Positions 47,216 through 59,039 of a stretch of DNA of 64,000 nucleotides are shown piece after piece; within the stretch, counting starts at the first letter, position 1; each line of letters opens with the position of its first letter. The notes under the pieces are model-generated. The model searched no databases. It was not told the origin of the DNA and was given only the letters and a program-made list of their open reading frames with translations. The position numbers were made by a program, and so were the translations under genes. The DNA comes from Ciborinia camelliae (lineage: Eukaryota > Ascomycota > Leotiomycetes > Helotiales > Sclerotiniaceae). The stretch spans positions 616,405 through 680,404 of the forward strand of contig JANPYM010000003.1 of NCBI GenBank assembly GCA_025890175.1. Reading direction: 5' to 3'.

Positions 47216-48921
47216 TTACGATGAAGAACCTCCAAACCAACCACCTGTCATTCCGTTCTTCATAGCTTTTAATCCCTCTTCCTTAGCCTTCTCCTCCATA
47301 GCCGCCTCTTCCTTCAACCATTTCTCTCCATTCTCCCGAATTTCCTTATCAAATGCCTCGTAGTTCTTTTGCCCTCTTTCTCTGGCTATATCCTGCAACA
47401 TCTTTCCTTGTGCAAGCGCATCCGCTAAACTTTGTTCATTAGGATCGGTCGCCATCATTCCACCCGGCTTGATACCCAATGCACTTCCTAGAAATCCTAC
47501 GCCACCTCTCTTTCCATGTTTCTTTCGGTCTTCCGCGAGTTGGTCTTGGAACTTCTTTCTTGCTATTGCTTCGCGTTTGGCGAATTCCGTAGGGATGTGC
47601 GTGCCTTCAAATGATTTGATGGCTTTGCGCACATCAGCATATTGCATTGTGGGGATATATTCGAGGAAGGGGATTAAAGAGACGAGTTCTTTATCTTTCA
47701 CATCACCCTCCCAAGGTTTGAGGATTATTGCATTTTCTGGTTGTTTTTTGGCGTGATGTGCTTTGGTATCGATTAATATGACTTTTGAGAGGTCGCGATT
47801 GAGGTATGAAAGGTCCTAAGTTGGTCAGTAAAGTCGATGATAGCTGGGTCCGTGATTCCTACCTTGATATATTCTCCCTTCTCATAAAGTGTTGCCTCTC
47901 GGAAAAGCGGCCAAGTAATGATATGATAGGGGTCGAATTTTCGGATAACTGGCTCTGCTAGAGTAGATGGTTGAGTTGTGAAGATAACCAACTCATAATA
48001 TTGACTTAAATATCTCAAGAAATAATCCACACCAGGTCGTTTTGCTAATCGCCAACCATGTTCTCTAGTCCACTCACTGTGAATTAAAAGATCCTCCATA
48101 CTCAAAACTAATGTATAAGGGCGCTCAAACATGGGATCCGGATCGGGCAATAACTTTGGGAAAGCTGGCTCAGTGTAGTGACCTAGTTGATCTCCGGTTC
48201 GAGCTCTTGCACGATTCCACATGCCAATCAGTGACCAGCCAGATGGGGCAGTTTCGGAATATTGCTTTTCTTCCTCCTCAGTCTCCCAATTTCTCCCCAA
48301 GTATACCGTCCCGGCAATCGCAGATACGAAGAATGCAAGATACATGTAGTTGGCCGTCTTGTTTCTCCTCTTTTCCGAGGAAGAAACATACGCAGATGCT
48401 GGCAATTCCCCGCGACCCTTACCCCCACTACTAGGAGCTTCTTCTGGATCCGCCGCTTCTGTAAGATTTAATGGCGAACTCTTCGACTTTCTATTTGCCA
48501 ACTCGAAATCCAAAGTCGAAGGAATGCCTTGGGTGAGATCTGGCAGAGGTTTGTTTTCAAATTCTGCTTGTGCGGGGTCAACAGCGATTGTCTCGACTTC
48601 TTCTTGTACATTATTTCTCTGAGGCGAAGCGTCCTTGCTCACTTCATCTTGAGCCGTGGAAGAGTCTGAATTGCCAGATTTATCACTAGTTAGCCCTGGC
48701 TTTGGTGAAGTAAAAGCTGCTCGTGCGCTACCAGAACTGGATGGTGTTGGCGTACTTGCGGACTTATTATTATCTGTAGATTTTTTGGGTTGGCGGCGAT
48801 TACTCGCCTTACTCGCCATTGATCGAGTCCATGGTGTGGTGGATGAGGCTATCCGGAAATTTGTAGAACTATTTCTTAGAGCTGGCGTTTGCAACGACCT
48901 TCCGATAGCTCTTGACAACAT
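47216..48921 (-). CDS. tim50: Mitochondrial import inner membrane translocase subunit TIM50
   Basis: Receptor of the TIM23 complex that takes presequence proteins from the outer-membrane translocase. Exons 48921-47863 and 47815-47216 join through a 47-bp intron to 552 residues. In order: an Arg/Ser-rich presequence (MLSRAIGRSLQTPALRNSS), a long low-complexity Ser/Thr/Glu segment, one membrane span (YMYLAFFVSAIAGTVYLG, about 190-208), and the FCP1-like domain with YTLVLSMEDLLIHSEW, RLAKRPGVDYFLRYLSQYYE and LVIFTTQP. The catalytic Asp of true FCP1 phosphatases (DxDxT) is replaced by SMEDL, as expected for Tim50. The C-terminal part is charged and helical and ends MTGGWFGGSSS. An essential housekeeping gene, no lesion seen. 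Confidence 0.95.
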
Positions 48922-49811
48922 TATGAAGGGAAAGTATCAATATACACAAGCAAGCTTACTCCAATGAAAAAAAGTATTATACGAGAAATCGCATTGAAGA
49001 GTTTTGAAGTTCTTGTTAATATAGAGAAACTTCGAAGTCCTTTGGCCTTTCAAATTAACAATAACCTGCAGGCGATTCCAACTGATTCCTTCAAAGTTCC
49101 CTCAAAAAGCACAAAATCAATTTTCTACAATGATGCGCGGGAAATATTAACGCTAATCCTAAATCATCCTAGTCTCACATTGGCGTCAATTCCCCACCAT
49201 AAAAGCATCAATTGATTTTCGCATTTCTGTTTCTCTTTTTTCTTTTTTCCTTAAAGTTGACACTCAGTGGACAGAAATTATACTCATCGCAGCCTACAAT
49301 AACCGTGGACGAAGAGTTGAACAAACTGAGGAGAACGAAATATGACACTTTCAAGAATTGAATGTTAAGCCGGTGCTTGAAAGAGCACCGGCTACTCTAT
49401 TGCAACTTCAGTCCCGTGGTGTCCTAACATTCCGTATCCCAATACAAATATTCTTCAATCTTCAATCTCTCTCGTCCCTCTCATCCCTCTCATCATCTAC
49501 CATACCGGTAATCGTTGAAATCCTTAATAGAAGGATCCTTCTTGCCCAGGTGTGTATGATTGAAAAAGATCCAAATAAATACCATTCATTATTCAATTCA
49601 ATCCAATCTTTGAGATACTACGCGAATTTACCTTTCTTTATCTGTGATTTGATTCAGTATCTCCCCTCCTAACCCACGATCTCTTCCCGCCTGTTCATCT
49701 CAAGCTCAACAGATGTACCTAATACCTACAACTTCCCTACAGCATATCGACAAGAACTACCTACCTCTTGATTGTTATACCTCTCCAGCTATCTAAACAG
49801 CAACAATAGAT
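48922..49811. other. Divergent promoter region, TIM50 / F-box-like gene
   Basis: About 890 bp, no gene seen. The 150 bp before the F-box-like gene are pyrimidine-rich with CCTA words. Confidence 0.5.
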
Positions 49812-50732
49812 ATGGCCCCGAACATGAGACATCATACTTTGACCATACGGAATCATCGTCGCGCAATAGCAAGCACTCCCGTATCTGGTTCCACAACACC
49901 GAATTCATCCGTCTACCCCTCAGCATATCCATCCGATGCCGAAGACATCACTCACACTAACTCTCGCAAAACCAAACAATCCTTTCCATTCCTTGCTCTT
50001 CCTTCCGAACTTCGTACCAAGATTTACACCCTCATATTCGCCCCCTTCCCTCCAGTTATCGACCTCGACCCTACAACTTTCTCCATCATCCATCGCCACA
50101 AATTGCTTTCCCTTTTCTCTGTCTGCAAACAACTATACAATGAATCATCACATCACTTCTTCTCTACGCATACCTTTCGCATCTTCCCCATCCACCCTGG
50201 TCGCTACTTCAAGACAAAGAAGCCCTTACTCGCGCGTTTGCCACCCCGTTATCGCAACTCTATCACCACACTCGAACTTCGTCTAGGTCCAGGTTGGAAT
50301 AAACCTCCAAGAGGTTGGGTTGTAACACCATTACTTGGACTTCTCGATTGCACATCCGTTCGCGTATTGAAAATATTCGTGGAATGCGACCCCTCAGACG
50401 CTATATTCAAGGGTTTCAGAGTAGGGGATGGGTTTTATGAGGGCTTTTGTCAGGAATTATTAGAAGGGATATTGAGGGATGTAAAGGGAATTCAGACTAT
50501 TGAGTTTGATGCCTTTCCCGGTGTGCAGAGGAGTGGGGATATGATGAGTGGATTGCGAGAGGTCGTAGAAAGGCACAAAAAGGTTGTGGGATGGGGACCT
50601 GAGAGGGGTTGGGGAGTGGAGAAAGCCGGAGAAGACAAAGAAAGGGTCTGGTTGGATGCTGTGCTTGTGCATGGAATTGGAAGGGCGAGGGTTGTTCCGG
50701 CGGGAGTGGAGGGTATTATGACTTCAGCTTGA
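49812..50732 (+). CDS. F-box-like fungal protein, intronless
   Basis: 306 residues in one exon. A Ser/Thr-rich N-terminus is followed by FPFLALPSELRTKIYTLIF (about 57-75), the F-box-like/2EXR-type opening seen in many lineage-expanded ascomycete proteins, and KLLSLFSVCKQLYNES, the usual second half. The rest has no motif I can name. F-box proteins usually supply substrates to SCF ubiquitin ligases, but this diverged group is mostly uncharacterised, so the role is inferred. ATG 49812 is the first in frame and sits in a good context (AGATATGGCC). The protein is entirely hypothetical in function. Confidence 0.75.
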   Translation: MAPNMRHHTLTIRNHRRAIASTPVSGSTTPNSSVYPSAYPSDAEDITHTNSRKTKQSFPFLALPSELRTKIYTLIFAPFPPVIDLDPTTFSIIHRHKLLSLFSVCKQLYNESSHHFFSTHTFRIFPIHPGRYFKTKKPLLARLPPRYRNSITTLELRLGPGWNKPPRGWVVTPLLGLLDCTSVRVLKIFVECDPSDAIFKGFRVGDGFYEGFCQELLEGILRDVKGIQTIEFDAFPGVQRSGDMMSGLREVVERHKKVVGWGPERGWGVEKAGEDKERVWLDAVLVHGIGRARVVPAGVEGIMTSA

Positions 50733-51067
50733 GGTATCATGAGGCGAATGAAATTCAAAACAACAATAACACAATCGGTGAATATATCAGGCGATTGGGT
50801 TTCAGGGGAAATCGGATGAAACAACTTGTAAATACCTACCTAGGCATTGGTGAATGCAACCAGGATACGGAAATCGGAAAAGCACGCAGGCACGTAACTC
50901 CTCTTTATCTTGTTCATAGACTCAATCAATACCACACCACTTTATACGCAACTTTTTCTCTCATGCCAAATCTCTTATTCACGTCAATGTGCCAGAATCT
51001 CCTAAGGTCCAGTCTTGTTTTTACGTCAACTACTAACCTATTCCAACACAAGCACCGAAACTAATCA
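50733..51067. other. Intergenic before minisatellite
   Basis: Downstream flank of the F-box-like gene; no gene seen. Confidence 0.5.
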
Positions 51068-51910
51068 AAACTCCATTCAGAATGTTGCATATCTCAATTT
51101 TTATATTTCAAATTCTTTACGTCAATTTATTTATCATATTACATTAGTACTTCACTCAGAATGTTGCATATCTCCGTTTTTTATTTCAAATTCCTAAATG
51201 TTAACTCGATTTTTTTATGTCAAATTCAATGATATATGTGATTTATCTATCTCATTGGTATAATTTCATTCAGAATGTTGCATATCTCAATGTTTTTACG
51301 TCAAATTCTTTACGTTGATGATACATGTGATTTATCTTATTAGTATAATTCGATTCAGAATGTTGCATATCTCCGTTTTTTTATTTCAAATTCCTAAATG
51401 TTAACTCGATTTTTTTATGTCAAATTCAATGATGTATGTGATTTATCTATCTCATTGGTATAACTTCATTCGGAATGTTGCATATCTCAATTCTTTTATG
51501 TCAAATTCCTTACGTTAATAACGTATGTGATTTATCTTATTAATATAACTTTATTTAGAATGTTGCATATCTCAATTCTTTTATGTCAAATTCTTTATGT
51601 TGATGATATATGATTTATCTTGTTAATATAATTTCATTCAGAATGTTGCATATCTCAATGTTTTTACGTCAAATTCCTAAATCTCAATGAGATATATATA
51701 TATGTGATTTACTTACAGAATGTTGCATATCTCAATGTTTTTACGTCAAATTTCTAAATCTCAATGATATATATATGTGATTTACCTCACAGAATGTTGC
51801 ATATCTCAATGTTTTTACGTCAAATTCTTTACGTTAATGATATATATATGTGATTCACCTCACAGAATGTTGCATATCTCAATTTTTTTACGTCAAATTC
51901 TTACCATTTA
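51068..51910. repeat. Higher-order AT-rich minisatellite, ten copies
   Basis: The word AGAATGTTGCATATCTC (with small changes) recurs ten times, at about 51079, 51159, 51273, 51359, 51473, 51559, 51641, 51719, 51792 and 51864, followed each time by TTTTA(C/T)GTCAAATTC. Spacing is 80, 114, 86, 114, 86, 82, 78, 73 and 72 bp, so a 200-bp dimer is itself repeated in the middle, and the right end has shorter and more uniform units. Confidence 0.95.
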
Positions 51911-53593
51911 TCTCTCTAGTATAACCTTGTCATGTTTATCAAAACATGGGGCAAATATAGCAGCCAATTCGCATTGGCTCTATGACTGACTATACGGAGC
52001 AGTCTCCTGAGTCCTGATGATATACAAACAGCCCAGTAGCCTTGGAGAAGGAGAAGGAGGAGGCGGATACTCTGATTCTGAGCTCGGTCGACTCTGATGC
52101 GATGCAGATTTTGAGCTGGGCAAATTTGTCATACGCGTCACATGGGATCATGAAGGTGAAATCGTAGATATGCAATCTGATAAAAGAACTATGCTGAAGA
52201 GGAAAGGATCCTCTTGGAAAGAACACTATCTAATATAGAGGTGATCATGTGATCATGGCGGTCACATGATAGATCACGTGACTGTCATTCACTAGGCAGG
52301 GGCCTTGGCGTGACAAAATTAAGTATTTCGTCCAGTCATGAGGTTTATTATCATGTTGAGGTTAGCTGATACTGTGTGTTAATGGGTCGGAGGAGAGGAG
52401 CGGCCTTGAGATTTGAATCTGAATAGTATGATATGTGCAATAGATTATCTATCTAGTTCTGGCTTTCGACTCTTGAAATATGGTTAATTACCTACCTAGT
52501 TGTCCGAGTGGATTCAACTTTTCTGACAACTTCTATGGAAACTACCTGGGTAGATATAGATATGGATAATCAGATAGCTTCTGAATAATGCTTCAGATAC
52601 ATATTAAAAATATGGTCGGAGAATGAATTTCTCGTCCGAATTATTGGAAATTATGAGCTTGAGCAGCTGCAAGGATCGGCTGGCTATCTCTCGACGACTG
52701 CCATTTCGATAACAAAGCAGAGATGGAATCGATTTTATTCGTATTAGAGGAGCCGGTTGACCATCATTGAAGTCGTTTAAGATTTTGTCATGGAAAGGAG
52801 TGACTGGGTGCAACTCGGTTAACACTACCCCCCGCACTGGTCAAATATATATGATGGATGTCCTCATCAAAGGAGCTCAATTACCCATGCCCAAGAGAGT
52901 TATCGATGAGGAGTCGTGGTTCTAGAAGACTTATTTACTATGTGGGAGGCTAAAGGTTGCAAGAGGTTAGGCCTCTTGACGAAATATATACGTAAGTAGA
53001 TGCCTGATTACTCAGGCTCAAAAGAGCCTCACATCGGACTCAATGAAATAAAAGATTTCGAGTTTCATATACCTTGAAGTATCTTTGGCACTAAGTATTG
53101 AGTTTGCGGCTTGAGCTATTCTATTGTATATTTTCAATATGGAGGTCAACATATCTTGAGTGGATAGCCAAGGCTAGGTACTATCACGTTTGGTCGTGAA
53201 TTTTCGCTCCTCAATGACAGGATGGCTTTGCAGCGTTTGATATATCCCATCCATAATGAACAGCTCGAAAATAAAAATCTTTTAGAATTATTGTTTATAT
53301 AATCGTTTGTATATAAAATAGATTGCCAACACAAGATACTACTCAATCTAAACATACCTAGTACCTACTCTCATTTTCTCTCAACACCAGCTAGGTTCTC
53401 AGACCAGCTTCAGTTCATGAGCATCACTCTTCCCATGGATATTTCTTTCCCTCGATATCTTTCCCACCAGCTGGCCTCTACATATTCGTCCTATGAGCAT
53501 TACGATCAGAATTAGACCATGTCTCTAAATATACATATATATATATGTATATATATATATATCCAAGCAAACGAAAACCGACAACTCACCAAC
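51911..53593. other. Intergenic with a small hairpin
   Basis: No gene supported. It contains the inverted repeat ATCATGTGA-N9-TCACATGAT at 52244-52270 next to GATCACGTGAC, and a TA run near 53530-53562. Confidence 0.45.
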
Positions 53594-53850
53594 TCACCAA
53601 CCATAAGGCAAAATCTTCCTTTCCCACTCCTTCCACTCTTCACTCGGATCATCCACATGCATATTCAAGAACACCTCGTCTATTTTCACAAACCCTGCCT
53701 TGATATAGAATGACACAGCCCATGGCGTAGAATCAAGAAATATTTCTACATCGAGTTCGTCCGCTTTCTGGAGCCCCCAGTTCACGAGCATAGTTGCTGC
53801 GCCGCGGCGCCGGTATCGAGCATCGGTGTGGCATATTCTGAGGACTTTTC
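53594..53850 (-). pseudogene. C-terminal relic of a GNAT N-acetyltransferase
   Basis: The minus strand reads VLRICHTDARYRRRGAATML, then VNWGLQKADELDVEIFLDST and AVSFYIKAGF, matching motif A (R-x-x-G-x-A acetyl-CoA loop: RRRGAA) and motif B of GNAT acetyltransferases, and stops normally after ERKILPYGW. The N-terminal half is not found in the AT-rich sequence beyond 53850; a normal protein of the family would need about 100 more residues. It is either a truncated copy or a gene whose upstream exons I could not recognise. Confidence 0.6.
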
Positions 53851-55117
53851 TTGAGAAAGTTGAACGTTAGATATTTTGAAGCAAACATCATGCGTGGCGG
53901 CTGGAATTTTGCGTGAATTCAAGATGACGATGATGATGTGGAATATGAAAGATTTGTTAATATAAAATAGTTCTACATACACTAGCTCGATACACAATAA
54001 TAATAAGTTCAATAGTATTGCTCATCGTCTGGATAGCATGAAAGATTTGGAACGGATTGCTATTTTTTATTGAACATGTATGGTATTCATCATTGTATTG
54101 TTGTGACTAAAGAACCAAGTCCTATCTATGGAATCGGGAGATTCTATATAAGGATCCCGATGATTAAGATAGTTCGTGTATATAGAATCATTTATAACAA
54201 CATTTTTGATCAAGGGTTTCGGATGGAGTGTGATGAGCCCACAAAATTTATTAGCTCGGAATTCTGCGTTCAAATGACTCTATGAAGGTCATCCATCATC
54301 AGTCTCAGAAGAAGGAAAACTCCAGATCAGCTGTAGTAGTACATGGGTAAGCGGTGAAATCATGTGTTTACGAACCGCCAACTGGTCCGGGGTATATAGA
54401 GCGCCAATAATAGCCAGGAGCACGTTGATTCTTGATTTGCTGTAAACTCTAACTGTGATATGATTAAGATCAGGGATACTGACAAAGCGGCCAAATAATC
54501 AATGAACTGACAGTGTTGACGGGCAGTGATTGGTGTAAGCTGCTAGTCATTTGATGCTGGAGGATATACTCTGGCTCGTCAGCTACTGATCAGGGAAATG
54601 TATTGGGAATTTGTTGGTTTTGTGATATTTTTTTCGGGTGATTTTGAATTTTGAAAGAACCATGAAAAAATATTGCCGTCGTGTTTGCAAATGTAAGGTT
54701 TTAGCATACTAGTGAAGAAATGATATTAGAACAATCTGGTATGATGGTACCCGAAACGTTGAATGAGATATTAAATCCTTACTCTTTCATTCATTTTATC
54801 ACTAAATAAGCATTATGCATTTGTCGATCAGTAGAATCAACCAATACAGGATTAAAAGTTCACTGACGGTTGATTTGGCTGAATAAATGGCCACTCTGGA
54901 TAAGGTAGTGAGTTGTGATTTGATATACGATTACTTAACCAATTAATACAAATTGAAGGAAAACCTGGAGAAGTGTCATCAAAGGACTACTAATGGCCGC
55001 TATATGGCTATTTGTCAAATCTCATTCTATCTCCAAGATTCGACGATTTCCATTCAATTCTTTGTTTTTATGTGCTCATAAATATGGATTTTAACGAGGT
55101 CTCTGTGATACAGACAC
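53851..55117. other. Intergenic, AT-rich
   Basis: No gene seen; composition is AT-rich with short frames only. Confidence 0.5.
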
Positions 55118-56828
55118 CTAATCGATGGTATCGATGAGTCTTGATGTTTTATGCAGCACTAGAAATCCTGTCGGTTGGTTTTCTCCATGATCGTATCTCC
55201 ATGTCTGGAAGAAACAGATCTTAACTTCTCCAGTTTTCACTTCATCTCCTATGAAGCTGTGACCGTTTGCACAATCAGGCCCATATACAAAGATATTCAT
55301 ATTCAGAACGGAGGTTTTGCAAAACCAGTCTTTCTCCATGACTGATGTCCAAGAATGAGTCAGACATGGTCAAAGACTAAGCCTTCAATAACAATGTAGC
55401 CCCCTAGTACTTGACCAAACTTGAAAACCAAACAGTCTTTCTTGAGTGTGATATAGGCCTTCAGCTACAGTAATCGTAATTTCAGGTTGTCATTCGAGGT
55501 ACTGATACCCACGACCAGGAAGGCGCAAGGTAATGTGCGCTAAGACAGTGCATTCCTTTCTCGGCATGAGATTTGTAAGGTACTTCCCATATCAGATCGA
55601 GGTGCAGATGATTTCTTCGCAAACCACAAAGATATTCTGTGTCTGGGATCATTTGACTTGAGAAAAGCTGCTGTGCAACGGCTACCATCGCTGGAAACTT
55701 GTCTTTGTGGACGGATATTTGAAATTTGCTATACACCCCGAGAATTCTGGCCCACAAAGCTGTATCTGTAGATTCACATTTCTTTTGGACTAATGAGCCC
55801 CTAGAGAGCCGTCTAGCACTTGGAGCTTGAGGAATCTAAGTTTTCAAACTCCTCGTAAGCAGCAAGTCTGTGTAAATTCACCCGAGTGGAATTTTTCTAA
55901 AGGCTGGTCTTGATACCCATCTTCCAGAATAACACTCAAGTATTAGCTGTTTCCTGGCGAAATATAGTATTCGTGGTGACACAAGCCGCTCTTGATAGAT
56001 CCAGGCCCGGTTAAGCAGCGTAAAAGAAGTCAAAAATGGCCCAGCGCCAGGAAAGTTGCGATTCAACTGGCGGAAGTAATCGTCCTCAGCATGGTATCGG
56101 AATGTATACACCCAATAAATCCCCTCTTAGAATTCCACGTCCAGAAGGTGCAGTTTTGTATTCGCGATATCTTTTTCACTAAACAGTCCTCTGTTACAAT
56201 CGGCGGAGAAGATCGAAGCAAGCGTGATGGACGTATTTGAGTAGTAATGGAACATACGAATGGACTCTTTTTCTAATCCAATTCATTTCCCTGGATAATG
56301 CAAATGCGGTCAATCCAGATGTACTCGAGACCCAATATTCGTGTATAAATCAGAGTTTCGAAAGTTTTGAGGGAGGCATGTCCAAGGAATCCCTTCTGTT
56401 GAATATTTGCCTATATTTTCGAGCGTTGTGAGACAGTGTGGTTTTAATTCCCCACAGTGGCTCAATCTGGTATAACGAGTGCTTTTGGGTAAGTTTGTAG
56501 AATCCTGAATCAATCAAACCGCGCAAATCTGTATATTTTCCGGGATGTATATCACCCTTGTTGGAAGATATTTATTCTTGGATTGAAAAGCTTGACAGCT
56601 TGACAGCTGTGACGAGAGACACTATTGTCAATATGGCTCCTGGCCCAGGTTAAAGACTGTTCTGACCTGGGATCGATCGATGGGGGGCCTCCATTTGTAT
56701 AAACTGTGATCCCGAGTGGAGCTTGAGCCTCCTGGCCCTGACACGAGATATAAACTTTTGCAATGCGAGTAGGTCCCACGCCAGCAACCCTTTAGTACGT
56801 CATCTTTTGGGAATGAAATCGGTCCCAA
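55118..56828 (-). pseudogene. Dead HET-domain (heterokaryon incompatibility) gene
   Basis: Relic of a cytoplasmic incompatibility protein. On the minus strand the HET blocks appear in order across several frames: WARSHIDNSVSRHSC, KYLPTRVIYIPENIQIC, LPKSTRYTRLSHCG, LTTLENIGKYSTEGIPWTCL-like, EYIWIDRICIIQGNELD-stop, ADCNRGLFSEKDIANTKLHL, LNRAWIYQERLVSPRILYFA, TEYLCGLRRNHLHLDLIW and YLAPSWSWVSV. The D-W expected after the CIIQ block is D-TAG, another in-frame TAA precedes EGIYWVYTF, and at least three frame changes are needed. A further open segment at 55118-55339 may be its degenerate C-terminus. No intact reading frame remains. Its presence in the same window as an NLR-like gene is notable. 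Confidence 0.8.
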
Positions 56829-57609
56829 TTGTATTTACTGCTGGTGGCGCAATATTTTTGCAACACAGCAAGGAGAACGGCGCAACTGAGATTGCTATTA
56901 GGTGCGGACTGTCAAAAGGCGTCTGGGACAAGTAAATATTCAAAAAATGATGTTTTAATCGTGAAACGAGCTCTCTAATAATATCATCCCAATGACCACT
57001 CCAATGAGAAGTCGCACAACATTTTTTGAGACGTCTGAGTCTGTCTGCTCGCCAGTTGTCAGGAAGTTAAATAGGTTCCAGCTCCAGTCCCGCAAGGAGC
57101 AGAGTTTTTTGCCCTCTGTTCTGATTGGGCATAGACATAATATCTTTTGAGAAAAAAATACCGTTTTCGAATTTTCCGAAAAATAAATAGGTTGATGAAT
57201 TGTCCAATCCATGAATCAGGACAAAGAATACCGTATTATGATCAAGAATAATAAAATCGCTAGACTTGTGACTCGGGTCAAACCCCATACCATTGCTGCA
57301 ATGATCTAGCCGCAGCATTGTTTAATATCTAGATGCAGCATAAGGCTGTAACATTCACATGGGTTAGTATCAGCCAATATGTGGTGGTAAGTAGTACAAG
57401 ATACGTGCCTGCTTCTGAATGGTTAATTCCATAGGCAAAAAAAAACACATCTTCGTATACGAATCTAAGAAGCTTATGACCAGAAGAATCAGTGCTTGAA
57501 AGGGGGGGGTTATTTTCATGAAAATTTTATTGCGCCGTCACGATATTTACTACGCGAGCTGACCTAGTGATCTCCCAAAGTAATACTGAGCCACCCGCCT
57601 GTGTGATAG
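56829..57609. other. Intergenic, HET relic / MYND gene
   Basis: No gene supported; two overlapping short frames on the minus strand look like chance. Confidence 0.5.
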
Positions 57610-58347
57610 CTACACCAAGCTATTCCCGTATTGATCCGTCAATTGTAGACCACGTTCCGACTCATAAGGGTAAGCCAAGAAATAATCAAGAACAATCCTC
57701 AAGTCTTTCAACGTAACATCAATGCTTCTCTCAAAAGCAACACCCGCCGGAATGCTAAGTGACATGCCTCCCATCTTCAATTCCCTGGTTTGAGGAACAG
57801 ATTGCCCTTCCAGAGAAACAACAATCAAGGGCCCTTTCCAGCTATGCTTCATCTTTCCAGCCGTGATTGAACTTGCAGACTGCGTCATTTTCGATCCATC
57901 AGATCCAAAGTTATCCCGCATGTAAACAGCAAGTGTATGGTTGATGTTCCGTGCTCGCATAATCCTCTGTGGCTGGATGAGGAGTTGTTCGGGATCATAT
58001 CGATCGCCGGGACCATAAGTGAGAAATTCACTGACATCCGGCGCATCGAATAGCCTCTCGAAGCTTGGAACTTTGGTTTTGATAACGTTCACCCATACTA
58101 GCTTCGGGGATGTGCTGTCAGGAGGAAACAGAAAGCCAAGTTTGTGGGTGGGACTTGGACGTGGAGGGGTGGTGGTGAACTTCTTACAAAGGGTTTTGTG
58201 GAGAGGCCAATCGAGGGTTTGACAGGCGGCGGAACAGTAGGCGGCAGATCTGCAACGTGCACAGTTTTTTGCGGGGAGATTGCAAATGGTGCAGGCTGAT
58301 GCCGATAGAGTTTGTGAGCTAGCACCAGTATCTGTTGTAGACGCCAT
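57610..58347 (-). CDS. MYND zinc-finger protein
   Basis: 245 residues in one exon. The N-terminus carries a complete MYND finger: C19, C22, C29, C32, C38, C42, H50 and C54, with the usual YCSAACQTLDWPLHKTLC core. MYND fingers bind two zinc ions and mediate protein-protein contacts. The remaining 190 residues, with RYDPEQLLIQPQRIM and a C-terminal LDYFLAYPYESERGLQLT, resemble the uncharacterised C-terminal region of other fungal MYND proteins; there is no SET domain, so it is not a methyltransferase. The ATG at 58347 leaves 18 residues before the first Cys. Function unknown. Confidence 0.88.
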   Translation of the reverse strand: MASTTDTGASSQTLSASACTICNLPAKNCARCRSAAYCSAACQTLDWPLHKTLCKKFTTTPPRPSPTHKLGFLFPPDSTSPKLVWVNVIKTKVPSFERLFDAPDVSEFLTYGPGDRYDPEQLLIQPQRIMRARNINHTLAVYMRDNFGSDGSKMTQSASSITAGKMKHSWKGPLIVVSLEGQSVPQTRELKMGGMSLSIPAGVAFERSIDVTLKDLRIVLDYFLAYPYESERGLQLTDQYGNSLV

Positions 58348-59039
58348 ATTGTGGGACTTTGTGGGAGGAAGAAGAAGTTAGCACAGAGATGTTCAAGTAA
58401 AGAAGGAGGAGATGTTGTACCAGTAGTGAATTTTATATTCTATGGGCGGAGGCTGCAAACGAGGCAAAACCCCCAACACCTACTTTATTACTTTGAGATA
58501 CGGTTCAAAATAAAGCGAAGAGACTTCCTATTGATAACTATTGGCACTGTCTGCATAACAACAATAAATTAAAAGAAGCACTTAAGGATAATTCCATTTT
58601 TGTTGAGGTACCTAGGGGCGGGTGAAAGGTGAGGGGTAATCACGTGATACCGCGCTTTCGTGGCTTTGGAACGCGAGAAACAAGCTCTTTTATCCCAAAC
58701 AAACATAACCGGATTGCACAAGACATAGAGAACAGTCAAGATATTTCTAAAGACTGCCTTGAGCTGTATTCTTTACAGAATAATTGTAGAAAATTACTTG
58801 ACAGCCAAAAGACCTACAATATTACCTGTACTCAAGGAATTGAGTCGCTCATTCTCGATTGTACAAGGCATCCTCAATCGATTAGTGAGTATCGGAGCTG
58901 CTCACGATATTTATTACTATATATACCTACCCATTACTGCCTGTTGTAGGCTGCTGGCCACTTTTGTTTCTCGCCTGCAGATTCCAGCTCCCAATAGTTC
59001 GCAAACTACTATCTCATTAAAAACTTACAACTCCCGAAG
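58348..59039. other. Divergent promoter region, MYND / DUF7918-type gene
   Basis: About 690 bp without a gene, with AATCACGTGATA near 58638. Confidence 0.45.

Noticed and set aside
51068..51910. CRISPR-like spacing of a repeated word
   Set aside because: The units are contiguous and similar throughout, spacers are not unique, and the surroundings are fungal nuclear genes; it is a minisatellite.
56955..57318. Two overlapping minus-strand frames as an extra gene
   Set aside because: No recognisable domain, no splice logic and no conserved motif.
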